Assembly (NCBI GenBank): GCA_963747535.1
Contig: CAVVFX010000015.1
Coordinates: forward strand, 1 to 64,000
Direction: 5' to 3'
DNA: 64,000 nt
Origin: CAVVFX01 sp963747535
GTDB lineage: Bacteria > Acidobacteriota > Terriglobia > Bryobacterales > Bryobacteraceae
Shown here in pieces: positions 52,780 through 61,299 of the stretch. Below the pieces are notes generated by a model. It searched no databases. It had not been told where the DNA came from and saw only the letters and a program-made list of their open reading frames with translations. The position numbers and the translations under genes were made by a program. Numbering within the stretch: the first letter of the stretch is position 1; the number at the start of each line of letters is the position of its first letter.

Positions 52780-53394
52780 TTACATGATGTCTTTGGCGAT
52801 GAACGCGTCGATTTCGTCGTCAGTGGCGAAGTGGCTACCGCCGCGGCTGGCCGCTTGCAGTCTGTCCGCGACGTCAAGTTGCCGGTGTAGCAACTGGGGC
52901 GAAAAAACAAACCCGTCGTCGGCGGGGTTCCAGGGGATGTCGTGGGTTTTGTTGTGCATATAAAGGACGACGGCGATACGGAAGTGGACGGCAATCTCTT
53001 TCTTGCGCTTCGCCTGGAGCTCGCCCAGGGTTTTGAGGGTGGCTTGGAGAATGCGCAGGAAGCGCTGGTCATAGATGCTGTAGGTGTGCATGAATTTGCG
53101 CTCGGCGTCGCCGGATTCGAGAGATCTTTCGATGGAGTCGGCTTCGAGAGCTGGAATACGCCTGCGACGCCACTCGGTTTGGGCGAGGTGTCCGACGAGG
53201 TCCTCTTCGGTGGCGGTTTTGGGCTGGTGCTCGCGGGTGTAGCGATAGAGAACCCGGTCGAATTCTTCCTGGGATTCTCCGGGGAGCAGGAAGGTTTTGG
53301 TGGAAAAGAGGCCGTGTTTGAGGGCGTTTTGGGAGGAGTGCTGTTTGCCTTCTTCGGTACGCGGTCCAGTGGATTTATTCTCTGATTCGTTCAT
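52780..53394 (-). CDS. Acidobacterial conserved hypothetical (STGPRTEEGKQHSS family)
   Basis: A 204-residue protein starting MNESENKSTGPRTEEGKQHSS, an N-terminus I recognise as widespread in Acidobacteria, often in many copies per genome. The central part is helical and charged. The conserved opening, followed by NALKHGLFS, is typical of this family of unknown function. No signal or membrane segment. The ATG at 53394 with GAGG about 8 bp upstream is used; the further upstream open frame is in a repeat-like zone. It ends 127 bp upstream of dprA on the same strand. Confidence 0.65.
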   Translation of the reverse strand: MNESENKSTGPRTEEGKQHSSQNALKHGLFSTKTFLLPGESQEEFDRVLYRYTREHQPKTATEEDLVGHLAQTEWRRRRIPALEADSIERSLESGDAERKFMHTYSIYDQRFLRILQATLKTLGELQAKRKKEIAVHFRIAVVLYMHNKTHDIPWNPADDGFVFSPQLLHRQLDVADRLQAASRGGSHFATDDEIDAFIAKDIM

Positions 53395-53596
53395 GATAAG
53401 CCTCATGGGAAAGCACAGACTGAAGTCTGTGTTACGAGAAGACGTGGGTCGCCTTCCTGTTTTCAAGGTGGCAGACGAGGGTGGGAGTTTTGTGGTGGGG
53501 ATTTTGTAAGTTATTGATGGGCTGGGAGATATGATTATGAAAGGCGCGTCATCCGCCACGGCGCCGATGCTCGGCGGCCACCAGCGCGGAAGAAAA

Positions 53597-53870
53597 CATT
53601 GGGCCACGAATGAACACGAATGAACACGAATAGAAGAAGGTCAGAAACTCAAGCTATTGACTTTGCAGGGTTTGCGGCGGGCTATTTTTCGTAGGAACAT
53701 TGGGCCACGAATGAACACGAATGAACACGAATAGAAGTAAGGTCAGAAACTCAAGCTATTGACTTTGCAGGGTTTGCGGAACATTGGGCTACGAATGAAC
53801 ACGAATGAACACGAATAGAAGAAGGTCAGGACTTTGCAGGGTTTGCGGCGGGCTATTTTTCGTAGGATTG
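53597..53870. repeat. Tandem array of ~84-100-bp units built on GAATGAACAC
   Basis: Three successive units, each beginning AACATTGGGC(C/T)ACGAATG and containing two GAATGAACAC motifs followed by a segment ending in GCAGGGTTTGCGG. Units start at about 53597, 53697 and 53781 and differ by small deletions, the third lacking an internal stretch. They are not CRISPR repeats: units are contiguous with no spacers. The rest of 53395-54243 contains no convincing gene. Confidence 0.75.
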
Positions 53871-53983
53871 TTAAGCGGCTAATGTTTGGAGATGACAGAA
53901 TACCAGGACAACCATTTCTTTTCAGTCTTTTCTCACACCGATCGCGGCCATTCGATGGGTGGCCAATCCGGAGCCCCATCGTA

Positions 53984-54110
53984 CTCTGCGTCTTCCTCCG
54001 CGGCTCGGCGCCTCTGCGATGAGGTTCAGCGGCCTCCGGAAGGTGGGCTGGCGGGGCCTGGCGTCGCAAGATGACCGCCGAGGCGCTGAGCCGCAGAGGA
54101 AGACGCAGAG
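53984..54110. repeat. Long inverted repeat with 31-bp arms
   Basis: Arm 53984-54014 (CTCTGCGTCTTCCTC and onward) is complementary to 54080-54110 at 29 of 31 positions, with 65 bp between. The arm sequence is of the CTCTGCGTCTTCC type seen as dispersed repeats in several environmental genomes. Confidence 0.65.
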
Positions 54111-54243
54111 AACTCCCGGCCGACCAAGTCAAAGCTTGGGCCAGATGGTCTTGTTCTTTGGGTGTGGGGTCGCAGCATACTCGGGTAAGAGATCACCGGC
54201 GACCACGCAGTGTCAAGTGGCCGAAAAGCGAAAAATAGGCTCG

Positions 54244-54283
54244 GATTGGCCGGTTATGCCGAGCTCGGCATAACCGGCCAATC
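54244..54283. repeat. Perfect 40-bp palindrome
   Basis: The left half GATTGGCCGGTTATGCCGAG is followed directly by its exact reverse complement, with no loop. It could form a cruciform or be a symmetric binding site. It lies in the gene-poor stretch before the TIGR03437 genes. Confidence 0.85.
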
Positions 54284-54381
54284 GCGTCAAGTGGATGCCC
54301 ATCTCAACACTGCGTCGCTGCGAGTTTGCGCGCCAACCGCTCCCTCACGGTCACGGCTCATTTGGGATGAGTGTTAGCTTG

Positions 54382-54414
54382 GGGCTGCTGCGCAGCCGGA
54401 AGGGGCGGACGTCC
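54382..54414. repeat. Partial REP hairpin at the end of a TIGR03437 gene
   Basis: GGCTGC and GCAGCC (54382-54396, loop TGC) are followed by GGCGGACGTCCGG, a truncated second hairpin. It ends 2 bp before the downstream stop codon region, and 54342-54360 carries the CTCCCTCACGGTCACGGCTC repeat. Confidence 0.55.
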
Positions 54415-54416
54415 GG

Positions 54417-56105
54417 TTACTGGAAGGTGACGCCGATTTTGCCGTCGCCGCTGGAGGCGCCAGCCAGAAAGACATCGAGACCGGCCACAGTAGAACTGGT
54501 GGTGTTCGTCTCGTTGACGATAATCAGGCCTCCACCAACGGTGATGCCGCTCTCCGAGATGTTGGCACTCGGCGGTAGCGCGGACAGAATGGCGGCTGGA
54601 ACCGTCAGGCTGCCGGCCGACCCCTGGGCCACGCAAACAAATTCGCCCGCACCCTGGAAAGTGCCACTGGCGTCGACCGCCAACGGACTTTCCCCAATGA
54701 CGTAGACCAGCGCACTGCCGGTACCGCCCGTCCATGTGATCGTCAGAGGCTGAGTGCGCGGGACAGTGTTCACGGACGCCTTGTTAGACCAGGTGACCGC
54801 GGTCGGAACGGAGATAGTAGTCTTGAATGGTCCGATATCCGCCCCTCCCGTGCCGTTGTCGAGCGTATAAGTTCCAGGAGTGAGAAATTTGGTCGGCGGG
54901 GGCGCCAGCGGATTAAGGGACGGACTCGCAAATGTGCCCTGGTAATTGCCACCTGAGGTCTTGGGCATCGTCTTGGTCCCGTTGGGACCCGTCACGTTGA
55001 TCTGCGCCCCGGCATCCAGTACCGCCGGTTGCACAGGATCGACGTACTGTGAGCCCGAGAATTGGAAAACCGAGCAGGAGCCGACCGAGGTCGCGAGTGT
55101 GCTCAAGCCGCCGAGCGAACTCAGGAATGTGTTCGCATCATATTTGAGGAAGCTTCCGGACCCGGTTTCGCTCTCTTCCGGAGGAATGGAGATAGGAAGA
55201 CCGGGAATGGTGATGGAGAGCCCAAATTCGGTGAGAATCAGGTTCCCGGTCCGCAGAGACCCGCCATTAGCGATATTCTGCAGATCGATCGAGGTGTACA
55301 GGGTGGCGTCAGAACAAACCGCACCACTGCTGGTGATGGACATCGAAACGAAGTTGCTCGCCACACCATTGACCGAGACATAGACCGGGACATAGCAGCC
55401 GGATACGCCGCTGGGGACGGTTATGTTGATCTGATCCTCGCCGGCATAACCGGAACGGCCGGCGTATTGGACTACGGCGCTCTGTCCACCGATGTTGGCG
55501 GTGACGGTTGTACCGGGCAGGTTGCCGCTGGGCGGGGTGGTGGCATCGCTGCCGCTAATGGGACCCAGGCCGGTACCCCAGAAGGTCACCGTCTCGCCGG
55601 GCTGGAACGCGTTGGTGAGCGAGTTGTAGTTATTTTTCGGGTCCTGGATTACCGCGGGACCGGAGCCTTGCTGATTGCGGGCGAACAGACCCAAGGCGTT
55701 CTTCACGACTGTGATCGGTGCGGTGGGGCTGGTGGCGCCATTGTACGTGACGGTAATGGTGCCCGTCCCGGCGGGTGTGGTCGAAGGCAGGATCGCGGCG
55801 ATCTGTCCCGCGGACGTGTAGAACATGAGGCAGGCTACGGTCGTGCCGCTGACCGTGACGTTGACCGACGTTCCACTTAACGTTGTCTGGTAGGGCAGAC
55901 TGCTGTTGTAGGCGATGGTGGACGGCCCGAGGCCGGAACCGAAGACGACGAAAATCGATCCCTGCGCGATACCGCCGTTGGGAAAGCCCGACAAGGCGTA
56001 GCTGGCTGAATTATAGACGCCGGGCGAGGCAATCGAAGGCCCGGCAGCCAGTGTGGTTATAGTACTTAAGGTAGTGACAAATATTAGTAGAAGCAGCGTT
56101 TTCAT
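54417..56105 (-). CDS. Secreted TIGR03437-type protein (Solibacter family), copy 1
   Basis: A 562-residue exported protein with a signal peptide of about 21 residues. Two Ig-like/TIG-type blocks (about 25-135 and 140-250) contain the family marks GVYNSASYALSGFPNGGIAQGS, VFGSGLGP, VTVSGTTVACLMFYTSAGQIAAILPSTTP and the WGTGLGPISGSDATTPPSGNLPG segment. The C-terminal half carries a different beta-rich domain (TIWTGGTGSALVYVIGES). Proteins of this kind are specific to Solibacter-like Acidobacteria; their role, perhaps surface adhesion, is unknown. It shares long near-identical stretches with the gene at 57128-58768. Confidence 0.75.
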   Translation of the reverse strand: MKTLLLLIFVTTLSTITTLAAGPSIASPGVYNSASYALSGFPNGGIAQGSIFVVFGSGLGPSTIAYNSSLPYQTTLSGTSVNVTVSGTTVACLMFYTSAGQIAAILPSTTPAGTGTITVTYNGATSPTAPITVVKNALGLFARNQQGSGPAVIQDPKNNYNSLTNAFQPGETVTFWGTGLGPISGSDATTPPSGNLPGTTVTANIGGQSAVVQYAGRSGYAGEDQINITVPSGVSGCYVPVYVSVNGVASNFVSMSITSSGAVCSDATLYTSIDLQNIANGGSLRTGNLILTEFGLSITIPGLPISIPPEESETGSGSFLKYDANTFLSSLGGLSTLATSVGSCSVFQFSGSQYVDPVQPAVLDAGAQINVTGPNGTKTMPKTSGGNYQGTFASPSLNPLAPPPTKFLTPGTYTLDNGTGGADIGPFKTTISVPTAVTWSNKASVNTVPRTQPLTITWTGGTGSALVYVIGESPLAVDASGTFQGAGEFVCVAQGSAGSLTVPAAILSALPPSANISESGITVGGGLIIVNETNTTSSTVAGLDVFLAGASSGDGKIGVTFQ

Positions 56106-56335
56106 AGATCTCCGTTACAAGCTCCTACTAACGTACCCCAAATTCCCATTGAAAGGGAATGCTCCGGCTGAATTCTTCGCGCCAATCGGCGAGGGACAGC
56201 GCAGCGATAAGCTACTTATTAAGGCCGCGGATTTAATTAACCGGCCGTGGTTGTGCCTGCCTTGACGCAGGGCGGGAAGGGAGGGTGCTGCCGCTGCCCG
56301 GCAGATCACGCCAAACAGCAGGCTGCTGCGCAGCC

Positions 56336-56577
56336 GGACAGACCACACAAGACGATGGTCTGTCCTACGGCAGGCGGAAGGCATACTCCGTAAAGCGGCA
56401 AGCCGCAAGTGCAACCGAGTTGTGAACGCGTCGCTTCGCGCCGCGGGCAGGCCAAAGGCCTACTCCACGATTCTTCGCGAGCCGCGAAGATTCAGACGAT
56501 TAGTAGTACAGGAAATGGCCAAAGCCGAGAGGCTGCTTCCGCGGCAGGACAGACCACTCAAAACGGTGGTCTGCCCT
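56336..56577. repeat. Composite repeat: two REP-I hairpins around ~116-bp core (copy B)
   Basis: First REP: GGACAGACCA (56336-56345) with TGGTCTGTCC (56356-56365). Second REP: CAGACCAC (56550-56557) with GTGGTCTG (56566-56573). Between them, 56394-56509 is the reverse complement of the core at 23604-23731. The rest of the 56106-56596 gap shows no gene; short ORFs here arise from the repeat. Copy A carries only one REP, at its equivalent side. Confidence 0.7.
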
Positions 56578-56596
56578 GCAGTATTTTCGGCGCGTT

Positions 56597-57091
56597 TCAG
56601 TGGGGCGTGGACTTCACGGGCTTCGGTTTCACCGGATGACGAGATAGTCCGAGGGCGCCAAGATTGTAAGTGCCGATGGCGACGATCACGGTGCCTCCAC
56701 CATCGGGAACTGGAATAGTTACTCCGTCAACTGTCTCGCTGCCGCTAATTTCGCCGGTAAGGGTTCCACCGGTCATCTGAGAGTACTTACTCAGGATGGA
56801 CTGGAGCACGGTCGACAAAATGGCCTCCGGCGGGTCCGTCTGGTTCGGATAGGCGGCGAGAAAGGTTTGGAAATCTTTGTTCAATTGTGTGCCCGAGATA
56901 TAGGAACCCGGGGTGAGCCCGGTCGGGTAGCTAACGCTCAAACTCACCGTGGAAAAGCTAAGAGCGGAACCCGCCGGGATGGTGACGGGATAGCTGGAAT
57001 CGATAGATGCAACCTGCTGCGTCTGGCCATACATTGTGGCGAAAGACAGAGAGAATGCAAGAATGACTGAACACACGCGGACTGTGCGCAT
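56597..57091 (-). CDS. Secreted hypothetical protein between the two TIGR03437 genes
   Basis: A 164-residue exported protein with a signal peptide of about 22 residues (to MYGQT). The mature region is Ser/Thr/Val-rich (IPAGSALSFSTVSLSVSYPTGLTPG) and helical in the middle (STVLQSILSKYSQMTG), ending in a Lys/Pro tail. No domain is recognised. It lies on the same strand as the two TIGR03437 proteins, within about 500 bp of one and 40 bp of the other, so it may belong to the same secreted set. Confidence 0.6.
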   Translation of the reverse strand: MRTVRVCSVILAFSLSFATMYGQTQQVASIDSSYPVTIPAGSALSFSTVSLSVSYPTGLTPGSYISGTQLNKDFQTFLAAYPNQTDPPEAILSTVLQSILSKYSQMTGGTLTGEISGSETVDGVTIPVPDGGGTVIVAIGTYNLGALGLSRHPVKPKPVKSTPH

Positions 57092-57127
57092 TTTGAGGCC
57101 TCCTAGGGCAATAGAGTAGCACGCGAA

Positions 57128-58768
57128 TTATTTGTAGGCGAGGCCGCTATTCTGGTACTCCGCCGAATAACCGTAGGTGAAGAAATCCAGCCCGGAGACG
57201 GTGGATGTCAACGGGTTGGGGTTTTCGACAAGCATCGTCAGCGCGCCCGAGGGAATGCCGCTAGTGGTTGCGCTGGGCGGCAACGCCTGCAAAATTGACG
57301 CCGGCACGGTCAAGGTCTGATCGGAAACGTGCGCCCGGCATTCGAAACTCACGGAGGCGCCATCCGCGACCGAACTGCTCCCGATGAGGTAAACGTCCCA
57401 ACTGGAATCTCCACCGGTCCAATTGGCGGTCAACCCCTGGGATCGCGTCACCGACGTGATCGAACTATAGTTCGTCCACGTAAAAGGGGCCGGCACCGTG
57501 ATGTTGATGTTGAATCCGCCCACATCCGAACCGCCGCTTCCGTTGTTAGCGGTGTAGGTCCCGGGACTGAAGTAGAGCGGCAGAGTCGTAGGAGGGCCGC
57601 CGAAGGTGGTGTAGAAGGAACTTGGCGCGAATGTCGACGCAGTCATTTGCATGGCTCCGCCCTGTCCATTCACGTTGATCACCGGACCGGCATTAAGGCC
57701 CGTCGAGGTGACGGAACCCGTGGGAGGAGTGTTGACGATGACACATGCGCCATAGTTCAGATCGTAACCGCTAGCGCCGGAGCCGGTGGAGGTGATTTTA
57801 TAGAAGCCGGCCTCTCCGGCGTCAGCGGTGATGGTGGTCGGGGTGAGCACGCCGGTGGCGTTGGGGAGCGGGGAGGTACTAACGGAATGGAAAAACAGGA
57901 CGCTACCGGTCCGCTGGATCTGCGTGCCTGAGGTCGGGGTGTAGCCATTGGGATATTGCGGGCTGGTGCATGTGGTGGTGTTCCCGATCGACATGGTGGC
58001 GAAGTTGCTGAGCACCGTGGTCGCGCCGTTCGTGACTGCGATATTCACCGGGACGAAACAGCCGGTGACGCCGGTCGGAATCGTGAAATCTACCTGATCC
58101 TCTCCGGCATATCCGGAACGTCCGGCATAGGCAACGGTAGCGGAGACGCCGCCGATCGTCACGGCTACGGTGATCCCGGGCAGGTTACCACTGGGCGGGG
58201 TGGTCGCATCGCTGCCGCTGATGGGTCCGAGGCCGGTGCCCCAGGCGACCACGGTTTCGCCGGGTTGAAACGCGAAATTTGGCGCGTTCACGTTATTCTT
58301 GCCGTCCAGGATCACGCCGGGCCCCGATCCCTGTTGATTGACGGTAAAGATGCCAAAGCTGCTCTTGGCGACCGTGATGGGCGCGGTCGGGCTGGCTGTT
58401 CCGTTATAGGACACCGAGATGGTACCGGTTCCGACTGGTGTGGTGGAGGGCAGAATGGCGGCAACCTGACCCGCGGAGGTATAAAACATGTAGCACTGGA
58501 CCGTGGTTCCGCTGACCGTCACGTTGATGGACGTGCCGCTCAAGGTCGTGGGTAGCGGGAGGCTGGTGGCATAGGCCAACGCCGTGGGTCCCATGTTAGA
58601 TCCGAAGATGTTGAAAATCGAACCCTCGGCGATGGCACCGTTGGGCAACTGCGGATCTGCGTAACTCGCGGCATTTTTCACTCCTTGAGCAGCGATGGCC
58701 GGGGCAGCGCTGAAGGCGGGCAGGGCAGCCAGGCAGGCGGCCAGAGTCAGGATTACCGGTTTGGTCAT
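57128..58768 (-). CDS. Secreted TIGR03437-type protein (Solibacter family), copy 2
   Basis: A paralogue of the gene at 54417-56105 (546 residues from the ATG at 58768). Signal peptide about 1-22 (MTKPVILTLAACLAALPAFSAAPA), then APAIAAQGVKNAASY, GSIFNIFGSNMGPTALAY, VSGTTVQCYMFYTSAGQVAAILPSTTP and WGTGLGPISGSDATTPPSGNLPG. The C-terminal half (VNGQGGAMQMTASTF, TNYSSITSVTRSQGLTANWTGGDSSWDVYLIGSS) differs more. The start is ambiguous: GTCATAAGTCCTCCG is duplicated (58764-58778, 58782-58796), so an identical ribosome site precedes ATGs at 58768 and 58786. Confidence 0.75.
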   Translation of the reverse strand: MTKPVILTLAACLAALPAFSAAPAIAAQGVKNAASYADPQLPNGAIAEGSIFNIFGSNMGPTALAYATSLPLPTTLSGTSINVTVSGTTVQCYMFYTSAGQVAAILPSTTPVGTGTISVSYNGTASPTAPITVAKSSFGIFTVNQQGSGPGVILDGKNNVNAPNFAFQPGETVVAWGTGLGPISGSDATTPPSGNLPGITVAVTIGGVSATVAYAGRSGYAGEDQVDFTIPTGVTGCFVPVNIAVTNGATTVLSNFATMSIGNTTTCTSPQYPNGYTPTSGTQIQRTGSVLFFHSVSTSPLPNATGVLTPTTITADAGEAGFYKITSTGSGASGYDLNYGACVIVNTPPTGSVTSTGLNAGPVINVNGQGGAMQMTASTFAPSSFYTTFGGPPTTLPLYFSPGTYTANNGSGGSDVGGFNINITVPAPFTWTNYSSITSVTRSQGLTANWTGGDSSWDVYLIGSSSVADGASVSFECRAHVSDQTLTVPASILQALPPSATTSGIPSGALTMLVENPNPLTSTVSGLDFFTYGYSAEYQNSGLAYK

Positions 58769-58873
58769 AAGTCCTCCGAATGTCATAAGTCCTCCGTATA
58801 ACGATCTCACAGGAGAGCGCGGGAAAACACAATGGGTTTGTTTGTTAAGGCATGTTAAGTTTTGGGGCCAAAA

Positions 58874-58921
58874 GGCTGCTGCGCAGCCCGCAGACCACAA
58901 AAAACGATGGTCTGCGCCACG
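58874..58921. repeat. REP-I hairpin pair
   Basis: GGCTGC/GCAGCC (loop TGC, about 58874-58888) is followed by GCAGACCA (58890-58897) and TGGTCTGC (58908-58915), then GCCAC. Canonical REP-I with the loop CAAAAAACGA. Confidence 0.8.
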
Positions 58922-59086
58922 GTTTGGATGAAATGGCCAAACTCCAGAGCCGGCTTCGCCTGCGGAATTAGATTAATCTGGCACATGGCCCGATTGAAGT
59001 GCACGCTCCTGTTACTCGCGCGCCAGTGGCGTTTTTTCGTGGGCCTGAGCGTGGAGGAGACGGCGGACTTCTATCCGCGGGGCGTT

Positions 59087-59413
59087 TTAGAACAGGTGTT
59101 TGAGGGCTTTGCCGGTGCCCTTGAATATCTTGGCGGTACCTTTGACAGCGCCGACTCCGACGTTCTTCCCGGTACTTGCCGCGCCTTTGCCCAATGCAGT
59201 GGCGGCGCCAACGGGGTGAAGCGTCACTAAGTCGGCGGCGGCCTTCCCGGTCCCTTTGGCCGCGCTGCCGACGCCCTTGGCCGCACCTTTGCCAATCTCT
59301 CCGGCACCGCTGCCGATGTCATGTCCGGCGCTGGTGGACGCGGACGTTTGCGCAAAGGCTATCCCGGCGAGGCAGAGTGTAGCGGGGAGTAAGCCAATCT
59401 TCATTCCAATCAT
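59087..59413 (-). CDS. Secreted Gly/Ala/Lys-rich low-complexity protein
   Basis: A 108-residue exported protein. Signal peptide about 1-25 (MIGMKIGLLPATLCLAGIAFAQT). The mature part is built of short Gly-Ala-Ala-Lys-Gly motifs (GKGAAKGVGSAAKGTGKAA, GKGAASTGKNVGVGAVKG), suggesting a repetitive, perhaps surface or DNA-binding peptide. I start at the ATG at 59413, with AAAGGGA upstream; the ATG three codons later is equally possible. No family is recognised. Confidence 0.5.
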   Translation of the reverse strand: MIGMKIGLLPATLCLAGIAFAQTSASTSAGHDIGSGAGEIGKGAAKGVGSAAKGTGKAAADLVTLHPVGAATALGKGAASTGKNVGVGAVKGTAKIFKGTGKALKHLF

Positions 59414-59613
59414 AAAGACGAATTCCCTTTGCCCGACGTTTCTGGTGCATTTAAGAGGCCCATTGACATTCCAATTAAACATAAGTAAGTTACATAAGTC
59501 ACTTCCGGTCTCCAATTTCGAACGGGCGTGGCCGAAGAACCGGGGCAAAGTGTGGCTCAAAGATTTCATATAAGAGGACACGCGGCTAAGCCGTGTATTT
59601 ATGGAGGAAACCA

Positions 59614-60243
59614 ATGTCGTCTGAAGACGTAGTACCCGCCGGAGGCGAAGAGAAGAAACCGTTCATTCCTTACGTCGCCGAAAGCGATTACCCCGAGGAA
59701 CTCATGCCGGTACTCAAACCTTACATGGCGCGCATGGGCTTCATCCCTAACGCGCTGAAGCTCTACATGCACCGGCCCGAGATCGCCGAAACGCTGTGGA
59801 CGCTGAACAGCAATATCATGCGCGACCCCTCGTCCACCCTCGATCAGGGGCTGAAGCGCCGGCTCTCCGCCATCTGCAGCAAGACCAACGGCTGTACTTA
59901 TTGCACGGCCCACTGCTGCGGCATGCTGAAGAAACCGGCCGGAGGCAACTCCGAAGGCTGGGGTATGTCGAGAGATGAGGTCACGGATCTGGTCCGCGGC
60001 GAACTGGAACCCAGGAACGAAGTGGAGCGGGTATGCTGCGATTTTGCCCGCGCTGCCTCAACCGATCCCGCACGGGTCCCGGACGAAGTTTTCGATCGCC
60101 TGAAGACCGTGCTCACGCCGCCTCAAATTATAGAACTGGCTTGCGTTGGAGGATTCTGGAAGATGTACAACACCATACATGACGCGTTAAGGATTCCCAT
60201 TGAAGCACATCTCGAACCTGACACCGACTTCGTCCACGCCTGA
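59614..60243 (+). CDS. AhpD-like / carboxymuconolactone decarboxylase-family protein
   Basis: A 209-residue alkylhydroperoxidase-like protein. The CMD-family core is ALKLYMHRPEIAETLWTLNSN, then KRRLSAICSKTNGCTYCTAHCCGML, which holds the redox CxxC (CTYC) followed by the AHCCG segment. Residues about 140-190 complete the helical fold. The ATG at 59614 with GGAGGA 7 bp upstream is used. It overlaps the next gene, a MarR regulator, suggesting oxidative-stress control. No substrate is certain. Confidence 0.85.
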   Translation: MSSEDVVPAGGEEKKPFIPYVAESDYPEELMPVLKPYMARMGFIPNALKLYMHRPEIAETLWTLNSNIMRDPSSTLDQGLKRRLSAICSKTNGCTYCTAHCCGMLKKPAGGNSEGWGMSRDEVTDLVRGELEPRNEVERVCCDFARAASTDPARVPDEVFDRLKTVLTPPQIIELACVGGFWKMYNTIHDALRIPIEAHLEPDTDFVHA

Positions 60244-60766
60244 TCGCGACCTCACCGCTACGCGGGACATTCTGCTCACTCGCGGCTCCGATCGCGCGCT
60301 GCGCACGCTGCTCTACAATCTTTTCACTATTGAAACGCGCATGGAAGAAGTCCGCCGCTACCTGGGCTCGTGCATCGGCATCTCCGGACCGCAGTTCAGC
60401 CTGTTGATGGCCATTCAGGAACTGCAAGGCGAGGATGGCGCAAGCGTTGGCAGAATCGCGGCCTATCTGCATGTGGCGGGAAGCTTCGTCACTGCCGAAT
60501 CCTCCAAACTGGCGCGGAAAGACTATATTGAGAAACGCTGCGGCCCGCAGGATCGACGGGTGTCCTTACTCCGTGTCCGGCCGGCGGGGAAGCAGGCTAT
60601 CGAACGGCTGCTTCCGGAAGTGCGGCAAATCAACGACACCTTTTTTGAATTGGAATCGAGTGAAGGTTTTGAGTCGCTGTGCAGGGCGGCGGATCGCATG
60701 GTTGACGGCAGCCGGCAGGTGTTATCGCTGATTCGCCGGGAGAATTTGAGGGTGGTAGCTACATGA
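60200..60766 (+). CDS. MarR-family transcriptional regulator
   Basis: A 188-residue winged-helix regulator. The wHTH core is QFSLLMAIQELQGEDGASVGRIAAYLHVAGSFVTAESSKLARKDYIEKRCGPQDRRVSLLRVRPAGKQAIERL, where SVGRIAAYLHVAGSFVTAE is the recognition part and DRRVSLLRV the wing. The start is TTG at 60200, overlapping the preceding AhpD-like gene by 44 bp, so the two are co-expressed. It may sense oxidants or phenolics and control this operon (inference). Confidence 0.85.
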   Translation: MKHISNLTPTSSTPDRDLTATRDILLTRGSDRALRTLLYNLFTIETRMEEVRRYLGSCIGISGPQFSLLMAIQELQGEDGASVGRIAAYLHVAGSFVTAESSKLARKDYIEKRCGPQDRRVSLLRVRPAGKQAIERLLPEVRQINDTFFELESSEGFESLCRAADRMVDGSRQVLSLIRRENLRVVAT

Positions 60767-60809
60767 GGGTGTACGCCTGGACTGGGCGTGAGTCGCCAGA
60801 CGAGGATGG

Positions 60810-60850
60810 GCGACCAAGGGGTCGCTTGCGGACGTGGGCGTCCGCCCCAC
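60810..60850. repeat. REP-II hairpin pair
   Basis: GCGACC/GGTCGC (60810-60825, loop AAGG) is followed by GCGGACG/CGTCCGC (60828-60845, loop TGGG) and CCCAC. Same subfamily as the one after mscL at 48774-48815. Confidence 0.65.
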
Positions 60851-60898
60851 AAAAGGCCAACGGCGAAGGCGGTTGGTTTCCGGGGAGGTGATTTCGCA

Positions 60899-61114
60899 AT
60901 GAGCGGGAGTCTGTCATTGCGCAGGCACGGGTCCCCCGTGGACGCGCAGGTGAACGAGTTGGGAGACCTGATCGTCGGCAACGACGCGCAAGGCAAGGGA
61001 GGAGAGCAGTTCTTCGCTCCGACGTACGCGGTCCGTCCGCCCGGTGTGTACCACGGTCCGTTTCAATCTGAGAAGGGCTGCGTCTTGTTCGAATTGCACT
61101 ACTACGAGCGGTAG
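60899..61114 (+). pseudogene. Truncated cupin-domain fragment
   Basis: A 71-residue ORF from the ATG at 60899, with GGAGG about 10 bp upstream. Residues about 35-71 (FFAPTYAVRPPGVYHGPFQSEKGCVLFELHYY) resemble the second half of a ChrR-type cupin, with the HGPF and GCVLFE strands. The first cupin motif is missing, so it is likely a remnant, though the ribosome site and intact frame leave open a small functional protein. Confidence 0.4.
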
Positions 61115-61299
61115 GGAAGGCGGAACGGGCGCCCTTCGCCCGTTAAGCACAGAATGAAGCTGCGTTACTCAATGCGAGAATCCTGGCGGCGCGCGACGAC
61201 TCTCGCCGAGCCAAAAGTTGCGAGCGGGATTACCGGCCGGTTTTCGGCCTAGATTACCCTCTTCAATATGCCGTCGACACGACCACTCAGCGGAAGGTA

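Noticed and set aside
51435..53072. 545-residue form of DprA from the full open frame
   Set aside because: The first 140 residues are basic/Ser-rich shadow of the neighbouring gene's frame and not DprA-like.
53597..53870. Possible CRISPR array
   Set aside because: The repeats are long and contiguous, without unique spacers of constant length, and no cas genes are near.
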